Origin: Phytophthora quininea | Lineage: Eukaryota > Oomycota > Peronosporomycetes > Peronosporales > Peronosporaceae | DNA length: 51,011 bases | Direction: 5' to 3' | Assembly: GCA_011947345.1 (NCBI GenBank) | Contig: JAAVTG010000049.1 | Coordinates: 1-51,011 of the forward strand | Shown here: positions 22,484-32,344 of the stretch, in pieces | Numbering within the stretch: position 1 is the stretch's first letter | Layout of the letters: every line of letters starts with the position of its first letter | The notes under the pieces: generated by a model | What the model was told of the DNA's origin: nothing | Databases searched by the model: none | What the model saw: the letters and a program-made list of their open reading frames with translations, nothing else | Position numbers and translations under genes: made by a program

Positions 22484-24727
22484 GGTGTCGTCTAAAGACC
22501 TGGTAATCGTGCGTGATAGAGCTGTATGCATACCTAGTTTATAAACCGTCAAGTGATCATATGTATTCCTCCCAAACAACCACGCTTTCCTCATGTTCCT
22601 GGCATTGAGAGCATTGCTCGACACCGTTGAGTCGTTGCTGTGGAAGCCATTCTATCGACCAAGTTACGGAGCCAAGTTGCCGACACAGCCGAGCAGACAC
22701 ACCGCCCCGCAACTGCCGCGGGCTTTCACGCAATCGATATCCGGTGCTACGAAAGCACCCGTCTCCGAAGGCGAGTCCGTATGCCAGCGGACCAGGATGG
22801 AGGTCCGCACTCGCTCAACGCCGCGCTGCACTCGCGGTAGCAAGCGGATCACCACTGATTGTGCGCGCCGTATATTCCTGCAGCCGTAGTTGCCGTGTTG
22901 GGTGGCCACGCCCTAGACGTGCTACTGTTGCTGCGGTATTGTGGCAAAACTTGAGCTCGAAGCCAGGGGCTGATTAGCTGCGTTAAACGTTGCAAGCGTA
23001 GTGGACAAGTATTCACAAGCCTACTTGCACGGAAGTCGCTGGCGGACCATGTGGACCGGCCTTCAACGAGTCTCTGCAATTTGCTCTGTATGTCTTCCCC
23101 TGCATAGACGGCGGCTTTCGGACGGAGAAAATGCAAGTCCTGGATAGGCCGCGAGGTGGCCAACGTGAAGCGCGTGCCGGCAGGTTGGCCCTGGTCGTGT
23201 GTCTCCGCCGGTCGACACGGCAAATTACGAGCGAGGCGTGTCTGCACAAAGGAGGTCATGAAGTCATGGCAATCTGCTCTCGCGCAAGTCGAATCGAGTT
23301 TCGCGGTCAATAAAGTGTCTTGCCGCTGACACATTGCTATCGACGACTAAGGTCGAATCCAATTCGATACAGCGTCGATGTCGCAGCGAGGAACAGCGCG
23401 GAAGCTGCTTGGGTGTCGAGCGTTGCGTTGCGTTCACGCGGCTCGGTGGCCGGCAGCAGCTTCTGTCGAGTCCGGCGTTGAAGCTGCGAACACCGAGGCC
23501 TCTTGGATTTGCTGCTCGACGTCACGACGGTGCTGCGTCGAAGACTTCGGTGGGGCAGCCTTTGCATCAAAGCAGTGGGGACGGGCAGTGGCGTGTCCCT
23601 CTTTGCTCGTCCGCTTGAAGCGTCTACGTGGCATCGACTACGAGGTCTGCTCTCCAAGGTCGTCCCGCTCCTTCAGTTGATGAACTGTCCCCGACGTCTC
23701 GATCACCAAGACCAAACTCACCTGAGCGGGGCGCGCATTTACTCGATCCGTCGAAGGATGTGATTGTCGCTGTCGAGACGAGGCTTCCGTGGCCTGAGCA
23801 GGGCGCGCGCAACGAGCACTGCACCAAGAGCGAGCTGGTCCGTACGTAGAGCTGGCATGGCGAGCGAGCCGATCCTGCTTGGTGCTCGTGGCGTCGAACG
23901 TCCTACAACACATCGTGCGTTGCTGAGTGACTCGACCCGCATTCGCAAATATGCGTCTACGCAGCTACATCGTCGGGCTGGACCGACAGACCCACCGAGT
24001 CGGCTTTCCATTTCTTGCGTTGTGGAGCTTCCAACGCGAATTGGTTCTCACGTGACTCCGTCGTTGATTGACGAGATGGCGCAGGCTTACATGTTGGATC
24101 GACTACTGTGCTCCATCACGCTGCCGTGTGCACCTGCATCTACCGGTAGTCGGCAAACTCCCAGGTTCTCAGCTTTGTGCTTCGCAGCGACGAGATAATG
24201 CCCGCAACATCCACATCACCGTCTTCCAGCGCAGTGTGGTGGGAATTATCAACGCCACCTCCAAGAGGAGATCCGCCACCTTGCTGCGGCCAACATCGCC
24301 ACCTTGGCTTTTCGCCGCGCCTTGTGTTGCTATCATCTGTATCCTCGTCATTATTTGCCGCTGAAGGCGTCCAACCATAAAGCAACACTGCCTTGCTGAA
24401 GTTGAATAGGCGAATTCATCCAGACAGGGCTTTCAACACGTTGCGCGGATGGACAGCTTGCCAGCATTCGTTTGATCGACACGACTCGGATTACGAGCAT
24501 GTGTAGCCTAAAAACAAAACCAGAGATCGGCTCTTGCCAGACAACTTCGGGTGAGACTCCGTCCAACGAAAACACCTTCGCGCGAATGATGATCGGGTTG
24601 GATGGCTTCGGTTTCCGCTGGCAATGCCAAGACTTGCACTCCAGATGGGCCATTCAACAATTGTTTCCCGATCGGTCTTCTACCGTTGAGCACGTTTCGG
24701 ATGGTCATCAAGCGATTAATCTGCGGC
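22484..24727. other. Gene-poor spacer upstream of the elicitin-like pair
   Basis: About 2.2 kb with overlapping short open frames on both strands. None has a recognisable motif, and no inverted or direct terminal repeats were noticed. Confidence 0.5.
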
Positions 24728-24746
24728 GCTCACTCTTGAATTCGCC
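24728..24746 (+). promoter_or_regulatory. Oomycete initiator element of the first elicitin-like gene
   Basis: GCTCACTCTTGAATTCGCC matches the initiator-plus-flank pattern and lies 24 bp before the ATG at 24770. Confidence 0.62.
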
Positions 24747-24769
24747 AGCTCCACACCAAGCTCTTCGCC

Positions 24770-25300
24770 ATGCTCTCCAAGACGCTCTTGACTGCCTCGA
24801 CGCTGGTGGCGGTCGCCTCGGCCCAGATGTGCGCGACCAACGTGAGCGACTCGTTCATCGCCACCATCGAGAACAGCACCTACTTCGACACGTGCGCCGA
24901 GGGCGTGACGTTCAATGTCACGACCGTCTTCGACGTCGCCAACTTCTCCTCGACCGACTTCTTTGCCTTCTGCAACTCGTCGACGTGTCTGGAGCCGCTG
25001 CACGAGCTCATGCACGGCATCGACTGCCTCATCGAGTACGAGGGCTCGGCTCGCAACCTCTCGGGCGAAGTGTACGACCTGCACCACGAGTGCCACGAAG
25101 TGCTCGAGGCCGCCGAGTCGAGCGGAGCCGCGACGCACAACATGGCGTCGATGAGCGGCATGATGTCGATGTCGGGCATGGACATGGGCGCGGACAGCTC
25201 CAGCTCTGCAGCGGGCAGCTCCTCGAGCGACGCCACGTCCGTGGTGATGACCGTCAGCTCCATCGCGTCGGTCGTCATGGCTGCCGCGCTCCTGTCGTAG
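24770..25300 (+). CDS. Elicitin-like secreted protein with Met/Ser-rich stalk, probably GPI-anchored
   Basis: 176 residues, unbroken. A 19-residue signal peptide (MLSKTLLTASTLVAVASAQ) is followed by an elicitin fold with six cysteines spaced C-x20-C-x25-C-x4-C-x12-C-x21-C. A low-complexity segment with seven Met in about 17 residues (MASMSGMMSMSGMDMG), a Ser-rich stretch and a hydrophobic C-terminus without basic end complete it; the last part fits GPI anchoring. Elicitins bind sterols outside the cell and are recognised by plants; sterol binding is not proven for this diverged type. The gene faces its paralog tail to tail, 80 bp apart. A good initiator lies 24 bp upstream of the start. Confidence 0.88.
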   Translation: MLSKTLLTASTLVAVASAQMCATNVSDSFIATIENSTYFDTCAEGVTFNVTTVFDVANFSSTDFFAFCNSSTCLEPLHELMHGIDCLIEYEGSARNLSGEVYDLHHECHEVLEAAESSGAATHNMASMSGMMSMSGMDMGADSSSSAAGSSSSDATSVVMTVSSIASVVMAAALLS

Positions 25301-25379
25301 ATCACGTAGATTTAAACCGTTAACATGAAAGACGTGCCTTATAGAACGATACGCTGCCGTTGTTGTTGTCTTACGACGC

Positions 25380-25938
25380 TTAGAATAAGGCTGCGAGTGT
25401 CATGCCGCCGGCGATCGCTGCGGCGATGAAGCTGCCGGTCACTGTCGAGGCTGCACTGGAACCGGTCGACGAGGAGCTGGAGCCGCCCATATTCATGTTG
25501 GCCATGCTACCGGCACTCATGTTCATCCCGGCCATCGACGACGTCGTGTCTCCGTCGTCGTCGTCGTCGGTCTCTCCGAGGGCGGCGTGGCATTCGGAAT
25601 GCAGTGCAGAGACCTCTTCCGACAGGTTTCGCTCCGTGCCTTCGTACTCGATGAGGCAGTTCTTGGGGATCGAGTGCAGCATCTTGTGCACGGGGTCGAG
25701 GCACGTCGACGAGTTGCAGAACTGGATGAACTCCGAGTCCGTGAAGTTGAGCACGTCGAACAGCGTGGACACATTGAAAGTCACGCCCTCGTCCTCCTCC
25801 GCGCACGTGTCGTAGTAGGTGCTGTTGTCGATGGTGGCGATGACCGTCGCGCTGGTGGAGGCGTCGCATTGCTGGGCGGAAGCGACAGCAACCGAAGCGA
25901 CCGACAATGCGGAGACGGCGAGGACGAAGCGGAGCCAT
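25380..25938 (-). CDS. Elicitin-like secreted protein, second copy, with Met-rich stalk
   Basis: About 187 residues. The elicitin domain has six cysteines in the same order as its convergent neighbour, with an acidic insert (CAEEDEGV) after the second Cys. It is followed by an Asp run, a Met/Ser/Asn stretch (MAGMNMSAGSMANMNMGG) and a hydrophobic GPI-type end. The frame carrying the domain has no ATG before it. The ATG at 25938 is two bases out of frame, and loss of a GC pair just after it would explain this, because the reading then becomes a normal signal peptide (LRFVLAVSALSVASVAVASA). An initiator-like TCATTTCCAAATC 30 to 45 bp upstream supports that start. Confidence 0.84.
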
Positions 25939-25967
25939 GGCGAAGAAGAAGATGTGGACTGGAGGCT

Positions 25968-25985
25968 GCAGATTTGGAAATGATC
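25968..25985 (-). promoter_or_regulatory. Initiator-like element of the second elicitin-like gene
   Basis: On the minus strand the sequence reads GATCATTTCCAAATCTGC, matching TCATTYY followed by an A/T-rich flank. It lies about 30 bp upstream of the proposed ATG at 25938. Confidence 0.5.
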
Positions 25986-26218
25986 AGCAGGGGGCAACGC
26001 AGTGAAAGGTGGTGCCGGGCAACGTGTGGCCGCTCTCAGGGAGCTCGAAAAGAGTCAAGACCAACAATCTCAGACGCAGGTGGCTGCGCTTCCCGCATTT
26101 TCAATTGTTGATTGGGAGCATTTGCGTGTTTGCGATTGTTGACAGCGCAGACTGCTTCAACTGATCCTACCAACTGACCGACAATCTAACAGCGTCCAAC
26201 GCAGATCGGATTCATTCC

Positions 26219-27651
26219 TTATGCCAGGACGCCCTTGGTGCTCGGCACTCCAGCCGTCGCGTCGAACTTGACGGCAGTGCGCAACGCAACCGCCAACGCC
26301 TTGAAAGAAGCCTCAGCGCGGTGGTGGTCGTTGCGGCCGCGAAGGACGTCGACGTGCAGCGTCAAGCGAGCTGCACTGGCGAAGGACTCGAAGAAGTGCG
26401 TGATCATCTCGCACGACAGCTCGCCGACCGTGGGTCTCACCAGGTGCAGGTTGATCTCGCTGTGGGCGCGACTGGAAATGTCCACGATGGCTCGCGAAAG
26501 AGCTTCATCCAGCGGGACACAAGCCGATCCGAAGCGAGCGATACCCGCACGGTCGCCCAGAGCCGCATCAAACGCTTCGCCGAGTGTCAAAGCGCAGTCC
26601 TCCGTCGTGTGGTGGTCGTCGATCCATGTGTCGCCCTTGCAGTCGAGCTCCAAGTCGAAGCGACTGTGCTTGGCCAGCGCCACCAGCATGTGGTCCAGGA
26701 AACCGATGCCAGAGCTCACCTGCAGTGGACAGAGACGTCGGATGGAGTCTTTAATCCGAATAAACACGATCACCACCATACCTTTGACTTGCCAGTGCCA
26801 TCGAGCGACAGTTTGACGTTGATAGACGTCTCCTTGGTCACACGAGAGATCGCCGCCTCCCGTTTGGTTCCAAAGCCATTCGAAGCAACAGGAGCTTCAG
26901 TCTTCGCAGGTCTATCGTCCGCAGTGTGCGGGATGAGGTCCAGCAGCTCACCCAGGCCAGGGTTCAGCACCGTCGAAGCCCCCACCTGCTCCAACACCTT
27001 ACCAATCGCTGCGGGGTCTGCTCCAGCACCGACTTGGCGTACACCTGCGGCGTCAGGACGCCATAGGCGATTGTGCCGGCTTTGCGTCCTGCAATGATGT
27101 CATCGACGGTGTCCCCCACCATGGCGGCGTTGGCAGCCTTCACGCCCAGAGCTTTGAGCGCCAGTAGAATCGGCTCGGGGCTGGGCTTGGGGTACAGTCC
27201 TCCATGCAGATCTGCACGGGGAAGAGCTCCTCGAGGTCGTGGGTCTTGAGGAACTTGACGCAGTCCTTGCGGGGTCGTCCCGTCACCACCGCCAGTCCTT
27301 TAGGCAGCCGACGGTGCAGCTCCAGCAGCAGACCTTTGGGGCCAACAGCGTCTCCAGCTCACAGAGCCCCGGGGTGCTGCCCACGCCCTGGTAGAGCGCC
27401 TCGAACTGGTTGGTGACGGCCTCCAGTGTCGGCGCTTGGCTGTCGTCGTCCAGGCCGTCGGCAATCAGGCGGTGCGTCAACTGCCAGTCGTTGTTGGCAT
27501 TGCCCGCCAGCTTGTGAGCCTCAATGTCCTCGGACGTGACGGCCACACCAAAGTAGCGCGCCGTGTCGATGATGGCCTGGCGGTAGGACTGAGAGACCTC
27601 AGCCAGGACGCCGTCCATGTCGAGCAGCAGAGCCTGCACGTGACCGCTCAT
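26219..27651 (-). CDS. HIS3: HAD-type phosphatase fused to imidazoleglycerol-phosphate dehydratase (histidine biosynthesis)
   Basis: About 457 residues from the ATG at 27651. The N-terminal HAD domain has LLLDMDGVL, a VVTGRPRKD motif II and [15 protein letters not shown]. The C-terminal IGPD domain begins [18 protein letters not shown] and carries the metal and active-site blocks [19 protein letters not shown] and [13 protein letters not shown] removes water from imidazoleglycerol phosphate in histidine synthesis; the role of the HAD part is unproven. A 62-bp intron (26720-26781, GTATGG..CTGCAG) splits SLDGTGKSK from [11 protein letters not shown]. Three one-base losses near 27333, 27200 and 27014 break the HAD half and linker only. 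The IGPD half is continuous, so I treat the breaks as sequence errors. An initiator-like site lies just upstream. Confidence 0.88.
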
Positions 27652-27661
27652 GGTCTCTGAC

Positions 27662-27681
27662 GTAGGAATTCAAGTGAGACT
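27662..27681 (-). promoter_or_regulatory. Initiator-like element of the HIS3-type gene
   Basis: On the minus strand AGTCTCACTTGAATTCCTAC resembles the element at 24728. It lies 11 to 30 bp upstream of the ATG at 27651. Confidence 0.55.
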
Positions 27682-27740
27682 TTCGCTGTTTGCGCATGGA
27701 CGAAACAGATGGATGGATCACCACAAGAACTTTTGGGGAG

Positions 27741-29724
27741 TTAAGCTACCAAGCTGTGGAGGAAGGCGTCCGTGTCTGGGTCCTGCATCTTGGTGAACTT
27801 GGAGAGGAATTCGCTGGCTGCTTTGACAGGGTCGAAGATGGTCTTGACCACGTCAAGTGGCAGCCAGCACTCAACGCTGCGTGGAGCGTCGACTCGATCG
27901 CGTACGCCGAGCAGCACTCGCACAGCAACTCCACCACGTCCTGTCGGTCTTCACGAGTGGTTCGAGCGAACACTTTCAGCGCCCTTTGACCCTTTTCGTA
28001 CAGGTTGTCCAGCATCCACTCGGCTGCTGCTCGTTGTCCAGCTCGAGCAGCTTCTCCCAATGCATCGCTCGCTTCGTAGAGTTCGTCAGGTGACGGATAC
28101 GGCTCGTAGTTCTCGCCACAATCCGTGGGGTCGTGATTGCCGATCAGCTCCATCAAACCGACATGGCCGTTGCGAGCGGCGGACTCGAGCGCAACCACCA
28201 ACAAGTCTTCCTCGTAGTTCGGCACGAGATGCTCGATCGAGTAGATTTTGTCGGCAGCAGCAGCAGCTTTCTCCGCTGCAAGGCGACGGTTGTACGACGG
28301 GTACTGCTTCCGCAAGAACTCCAGTGTCGATCGTCTCTTGCAACGCGACGCGATCTCCGCCATCGCCGCTTTGGTCTCAAACGGAGTCAGCCCCTTGTGC
28401 ATCTCCTCGACTGCCTCATATGAATCGTCTGCAGCCTTCACAAGTGCAGACATCTGTGGATATGCTCTGCGTTTACATCCAGGCGATCCGACATTTCTTG
28501 ACTGCAGTGACCTGGTCGCATGTCGTAGTCCCAATTGAAAGCAAAGTCGCGGCCGTGTTCGATCAAAAGGCGACCACGTCGAAATGGTCGTTCTGAACGG
28601 CGCTGTCCAAGCCGTAGATCGTGTTCCACTCGGTCGATGCTCGAGCAGCCGCTTGGCTACCTCGAGATGTCCGTTAGCTGCTGCCTCATCCATCGAGTCG
28701 CGCGAACACGACCGAGTAGCTCCGTAGTGTTGCACGATATTGGTCCAACCTTCACGAACGGGTAAATCAATCGATTGTGGGAGCTTGATAAAGTTTTTGA
28801 TTCGCTTCACGACGTGGGAAGTCCTTGGATAAACGGCAGAACCTGCACACTCTTCAAAAGCAGTACCTTGCTCTCTGTCTTGGGTTTCTTGAGAGCGATT
28901 TCTTCATTCGAAATGGTCAGAGCTTTGCGCTTGCCCAAGATGCTTTCATGGTGCAGAACGATCGCCTCGATTCCCGTTATCGCCAAACGCAGCGCGAATC
29001 GTCTGCGTGAGATCGACTTCTTCCTTCACAGCCTCCACACGCTCACGGTCGACGTCTTCTTTCATTAGAGGGTACCTACCACTGTAGATGTCGTCTTTGA
29101 ACTCCAAGTACGGAGCACTGAGGTCCACCGAAACCAGCTTGATATCGTCTGCATTCCCTTCCGACAGCTTCATGATCAAGTCTTTGAGGTCGCCAACGAG
29201 CGCGCTTTCGTTGATGGTGATGGAGACAGTCTTCTGTCCGATGATCTCGCAGTTGAAAGTTTTGGTGGGGACGATGGCGACCACGTGGAAAACGGGCTCC
29301 AGTTCTTGCGTGTTTTCTGTTTGTTCGTCTGCATTGAGTGGAAGTTGCTCCCCGACTGGCAAAGAGTGATCGAGCTCCACCCAACGGCTTGCTACGGACT
29401 GGGTGAGAGAGATCTTTCCTTCGGCTAGATACTGGGGACTAGAGTGAACATTCGATCCGATTGGAAGCTGTGTTCGCGATTGCACTGCGTTCCGAAGAGC
29501 TTCATCCTTGACACATTCACGTCCTTAAACTGCTGCAGGCAGTGGTGCTTGATTCGCTTCGCCAGCTCAGACACTGCCGCATCATCCTGCACGTCCACAG
29601 ATGTAGCAGCCTTGCCGGCGAGGCCAAGCACAACACACGAAAACGTTCGCACTGTAACTTCGTCGCAAATGTATCTCGTTCGCTGCTTAGTTTGGAAATG
29701 CCAATGTAGCTTGTGCGTGGTCAT
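27741..29724 (-). pseudogene. Crinkler-header / ubiquitin-like / ankyrin-like protein (copy A)
   Basis: The ATG at 29724 leads into a Crinkler-type header: FSCVVLGLAG, then SELAKRIKH and SRMKLFG in the place of the LFLAK region, and FHVVAIVP resembling the HVLVVVP end of the header. A second ubiquitin-like unit follows (CEIIGQKTVSITINE ... EEVDLTQTIRAAF), then VLPFIQGLP and degenerate ankyrin-like repeats (DSMDEAAANGHLEVAKRLLE; ESAARNGHVGLMELI), ending DTDAFLHSLVA. Frame breaks occur near 29470, 28975, 28795, 28625 and 27856. Headers of this type direct Crinkler effectors into host cells, but no signal peptide is visible here. With five breaks the copy may be dead, although some breaks look like single-base errors. 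Confidence 0.6.
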
Positions 29725-29879
29725 TTCACGTCATTCATTTCGTGCAGCATGTTCAAGCTCCAACAGTAGCAACTTCACAGCAAGGCGACGGTTTTACGTC
29801 GGGCATGTCTAAAACTCCAGCGCCAGTCTGTCCTCGCAACACTTTGCAGTCTCCGCCTTCATCTTAAACTTGTGGTGTG

Positions 29880-30260
29880 TCTTATGCACTTCCTCTTCTA
29901 GACGCTAACGACGTTAACCGTGCTTTCATGGTGAGAGAAAGTTTCTTGTCCGATGATCGCACACGTGAACGACTTCGCAAGGACGACCACAGCCACGTGG
30001 ACGATGTTCTGTTCCCCTCACCATCAAGAACCGGAAGCTGCTGCTCGATCAACCAGAAATCCAACAGGTAGAGGGCCGTATTTGTCTCGCACAACTCCAC
30101 TAGGAGCTCGAGCTCGCGAGTTTTCGTGGCCACAACTCTCCTTTGCTGAGACCAGGAATTCACGAGGACACTCGTGCTTAAGCAACTTGGCCAGCTCACT
30201 GGCTGAAGTGTCTGAGGGAATATCCATCGACACCAATCTCTTCCTTTGGACCATCAAGGC
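29880..30260 (-). pseudogene. Crinkler-header fragment (copy A', truncated)
   Basis: Upstream of copy A and in the same orientation, one frame reads VSMDIPSDTSASELAKLLKH, equivalent to SVDVQDDAAVSELAKRIKH of copy A. About 150 bp later another frame reads VHVAVVVLAKSFTCAIIGQ, equivalent to FHVVAIVPTKTFNCEIIGQ. The similarity ends at about 29900 within the second unit and no ankyrin part follows. It is a truncated duplicate of the header region. Confidence 0.55.
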
Positions 30261-30605
30261 GATGGCAATATCAGACTAGGCCCAACCTACTAGCGCTTCA
30301 ACAATGACTGTAATTCCCCACTTCCCAGAGAACCCCACGCAGCCTGTAAACATCGACACCTTCGTGAACATGGCCCTGCAAATGCTGCCACCAGAGCGTA
30401 GCTAAGCTCACCTTCGTACAGCGTTGTAGTCTAAGCGCACGGTTCATCTCGCTTGCAAATTGTCGAGTGCCAGCCAAGACTTGCCGTACTTCGTCTGCTT
30501 GTCGCTTTGCCGGCCCACACGGCACTGGCATGTCGATTTGCAGCCACGAACACTACGCTCGCCCCTTCCATGTGTGCACTTCGTCGAGAACCGGATTTCC
30601 TGCGG

Positions 30606-30624
30606 TCTCATTCGCGTTCTGTCC
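30606..30624 (+). promoter_or_regulatory. Possible initiator element of the TKL kinase gene
   Basis: TCTCATTCGCGTTCTGTCC gives a TCATTYG-like core 20 to 38 bp before the ATG at 30644. The flank is a weaker match than at the other sites. Confidence 0.35.
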
Positions 30625-30643
30625 GCCACCTGCCCACGACGTT

Positions 30644-32262
30644 ATGGAGGTGGATGCGATTCTGCACAGCTCGGAGGTGCTGGAGCAACTTCGCGGCGGT
30701 CGGGAGGACCAACGGGAGCTGTATCACCAGCTGATCGCTATTCAGAGGGAGCTGCAGGACTGGGACGACGCGTCGAGTCGTTCGCGAGGGACGACAGCAC
30801 CAACGGACGACGGCGCCAGCTCCAGAGCCGCTTGGAGTCGGTCGTGACCAAGTTCCAGCAGCATCTGACCAAATCCACCAGCAGGAACCTCGCGGGCTTC
30901 GGCTGCCATGTCGCTGGGGACTGGAAGGAGCGCATGGAGATCAAGGCCGACGTGATGCACCTCAAGACGTCGCTGGGGCTGCTCAGCTTCGAATCGACCG
31001 TCAAAACCAAGTCGAGAAACGTGGCCGACAACAGCGCAGCGATGATGAGCAGAGCCAAGGAGAAGACCGACACGGGCGTGGCCAAAGTGCGCTTCGCCTT
31101 CCTGGACGAGCAGAGCAAATTGGGTGCCAAATGGGACGCCACGCTGACCAAGTCGATGAAAGGACTGTCGAGTCTCAGGAAGTTGAGACTGAGCTCGAGA
31201 GATGCAGCGTCAAAGTGCATTGAGAACGACAGTGCAGAGCCAGAGACGAACGACTCGCTATCGACCATGGGGACGGCCTCTTTCGGCAGTGCAGCGGACT
31301 TGGCAAGTCAAAAGTCGGACCAGGTCGACCACGGATCAGGTAGTGAGTCCTTTGACGAATGCTCCGAGTCCTTCTTGCAGGACGAAACAATCGAGAAGGC
31401 TCGTATCCCAAGAGAGATGGTGTCTGTGGAGACGTTTGTGAGTCGAGGAGCCTTCGGAGAGGTCTACAGAGGCATGTACAACGGCCAGGCGGTGGCGGTG
31501 AAGATGCTGCTGCCCAACACGAGAGACCACAAGGTCCACATCCAGGACTTTATGAAGGAGGTGAAGATCGCTGCGGTCATGGACCACCCGCACATCGTCA
31601 GGTTTATTGGCGTGGCTTGGGACTCGCTCACCTCCGATCTCTGCACCGTCACAGAGTTCATGGAAGGAGGCGACTTGAAGGCGCTCGTGGAGACCTACAA
31701 GGAGCAGAACTACCCCACAGGCTTCGACTACACCAAAGTCAAGATCGCGCTGCATGTGGCTCGTGCTCTCACGTATTTGCACTTGCTGGACCCTCCGATG
31801 CTGCATCGAGACCTCAAGTCGAAGAACATTTTACTCAACCAAGATTTGGACGCCAAGTTAACGGACTTTGGCATCTCACGAGAGTTGGTGGACCGTACGA
31901 TGACGGCGGGGGTAGGGACGTCACTGTGGATGGCTCCGGAGGTGATGCTGGGCAATCCGTACGACGAGAAGGCAGACGTTTTCTCCTTCGGTATCGTTCT
32001 GTCGGAGCTCTCGACACATGAATCGCCCTACTCACATGCCAAGCGAGCTGGTTCAAATCAGCCGCTGCCTCTGATCGCCGTCCTGCACGACATTTCAACT
32101 GGGAAGTTGAGCGTCGAATTCGCACAGGAAGGACCCGAGTCGATGGCGGAGCTGGGTCGAGCGTGTGTGGCGACTGACCCCGATAAAAGACCGTCGGCTC
32201 CTGACGCGCTGTTCATGCTTCACACCATCCTGACACATCAAATGTCATCAGGTTCAGTATAA
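30644..32262 (+). CDS. TKL-type protein kinase with N-terminal helical region
   Basis: About 540 residues. I choose the ATG at 30644 (MEVDAILHSSEVLEQL) because it opens a Glu/Gln/Leu-rich helical region. The frame then shifts once, near 30762, where a G run has lost a base. A Ser-rich linker precedes the kinase domain, about residues 260-530. It has a glycine loop with GAFGEVY, VAVK, a helix-C Glu in FMKEV, HRDLKSKN, DFG and a WMAPE activation segment end. All catalytic residues are present. The LKSKN catalytic loop is typical of tyrosine-kinase-like (TKL) Ser/Thr kinases, a family enlarged in oomycetes. There is no membrane segment, so it is probably cytosolic. It sits between inverted clusters of Crinkler/ankyrin relics. 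Confidence 0.88.
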
Positions 32263-32344
32263 TATTATTTTGCTGGCAAAACATTCCCCCTCACCTTCTG
32301 ATTGATGGAGACTTGAACTCACCTCGTTGGGTATCTTCATTTTG

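Noticed and set aside
24472..25323. 283-codon plus-strand frame over the first elicitin-like gene
   Set aside because: It is another frame of the same DNA; the elicitin frame has a signal peptide and six conserved cysteines and is clearly the real one.
26321..27097. Plus-strand frame of 258 codons over HIS3
   Set aside because: It is antisense to the IGPD coding exons and the linker, with no domain of its own.
30460..30643. Upstream extension of the kinase from a TTG at 30460
   Set aside because: A non-ATG start is unlikely in this organism, and the helical N-terminus from the ATG at 30644 reads better once the single-base loss near 30762 is allowed.
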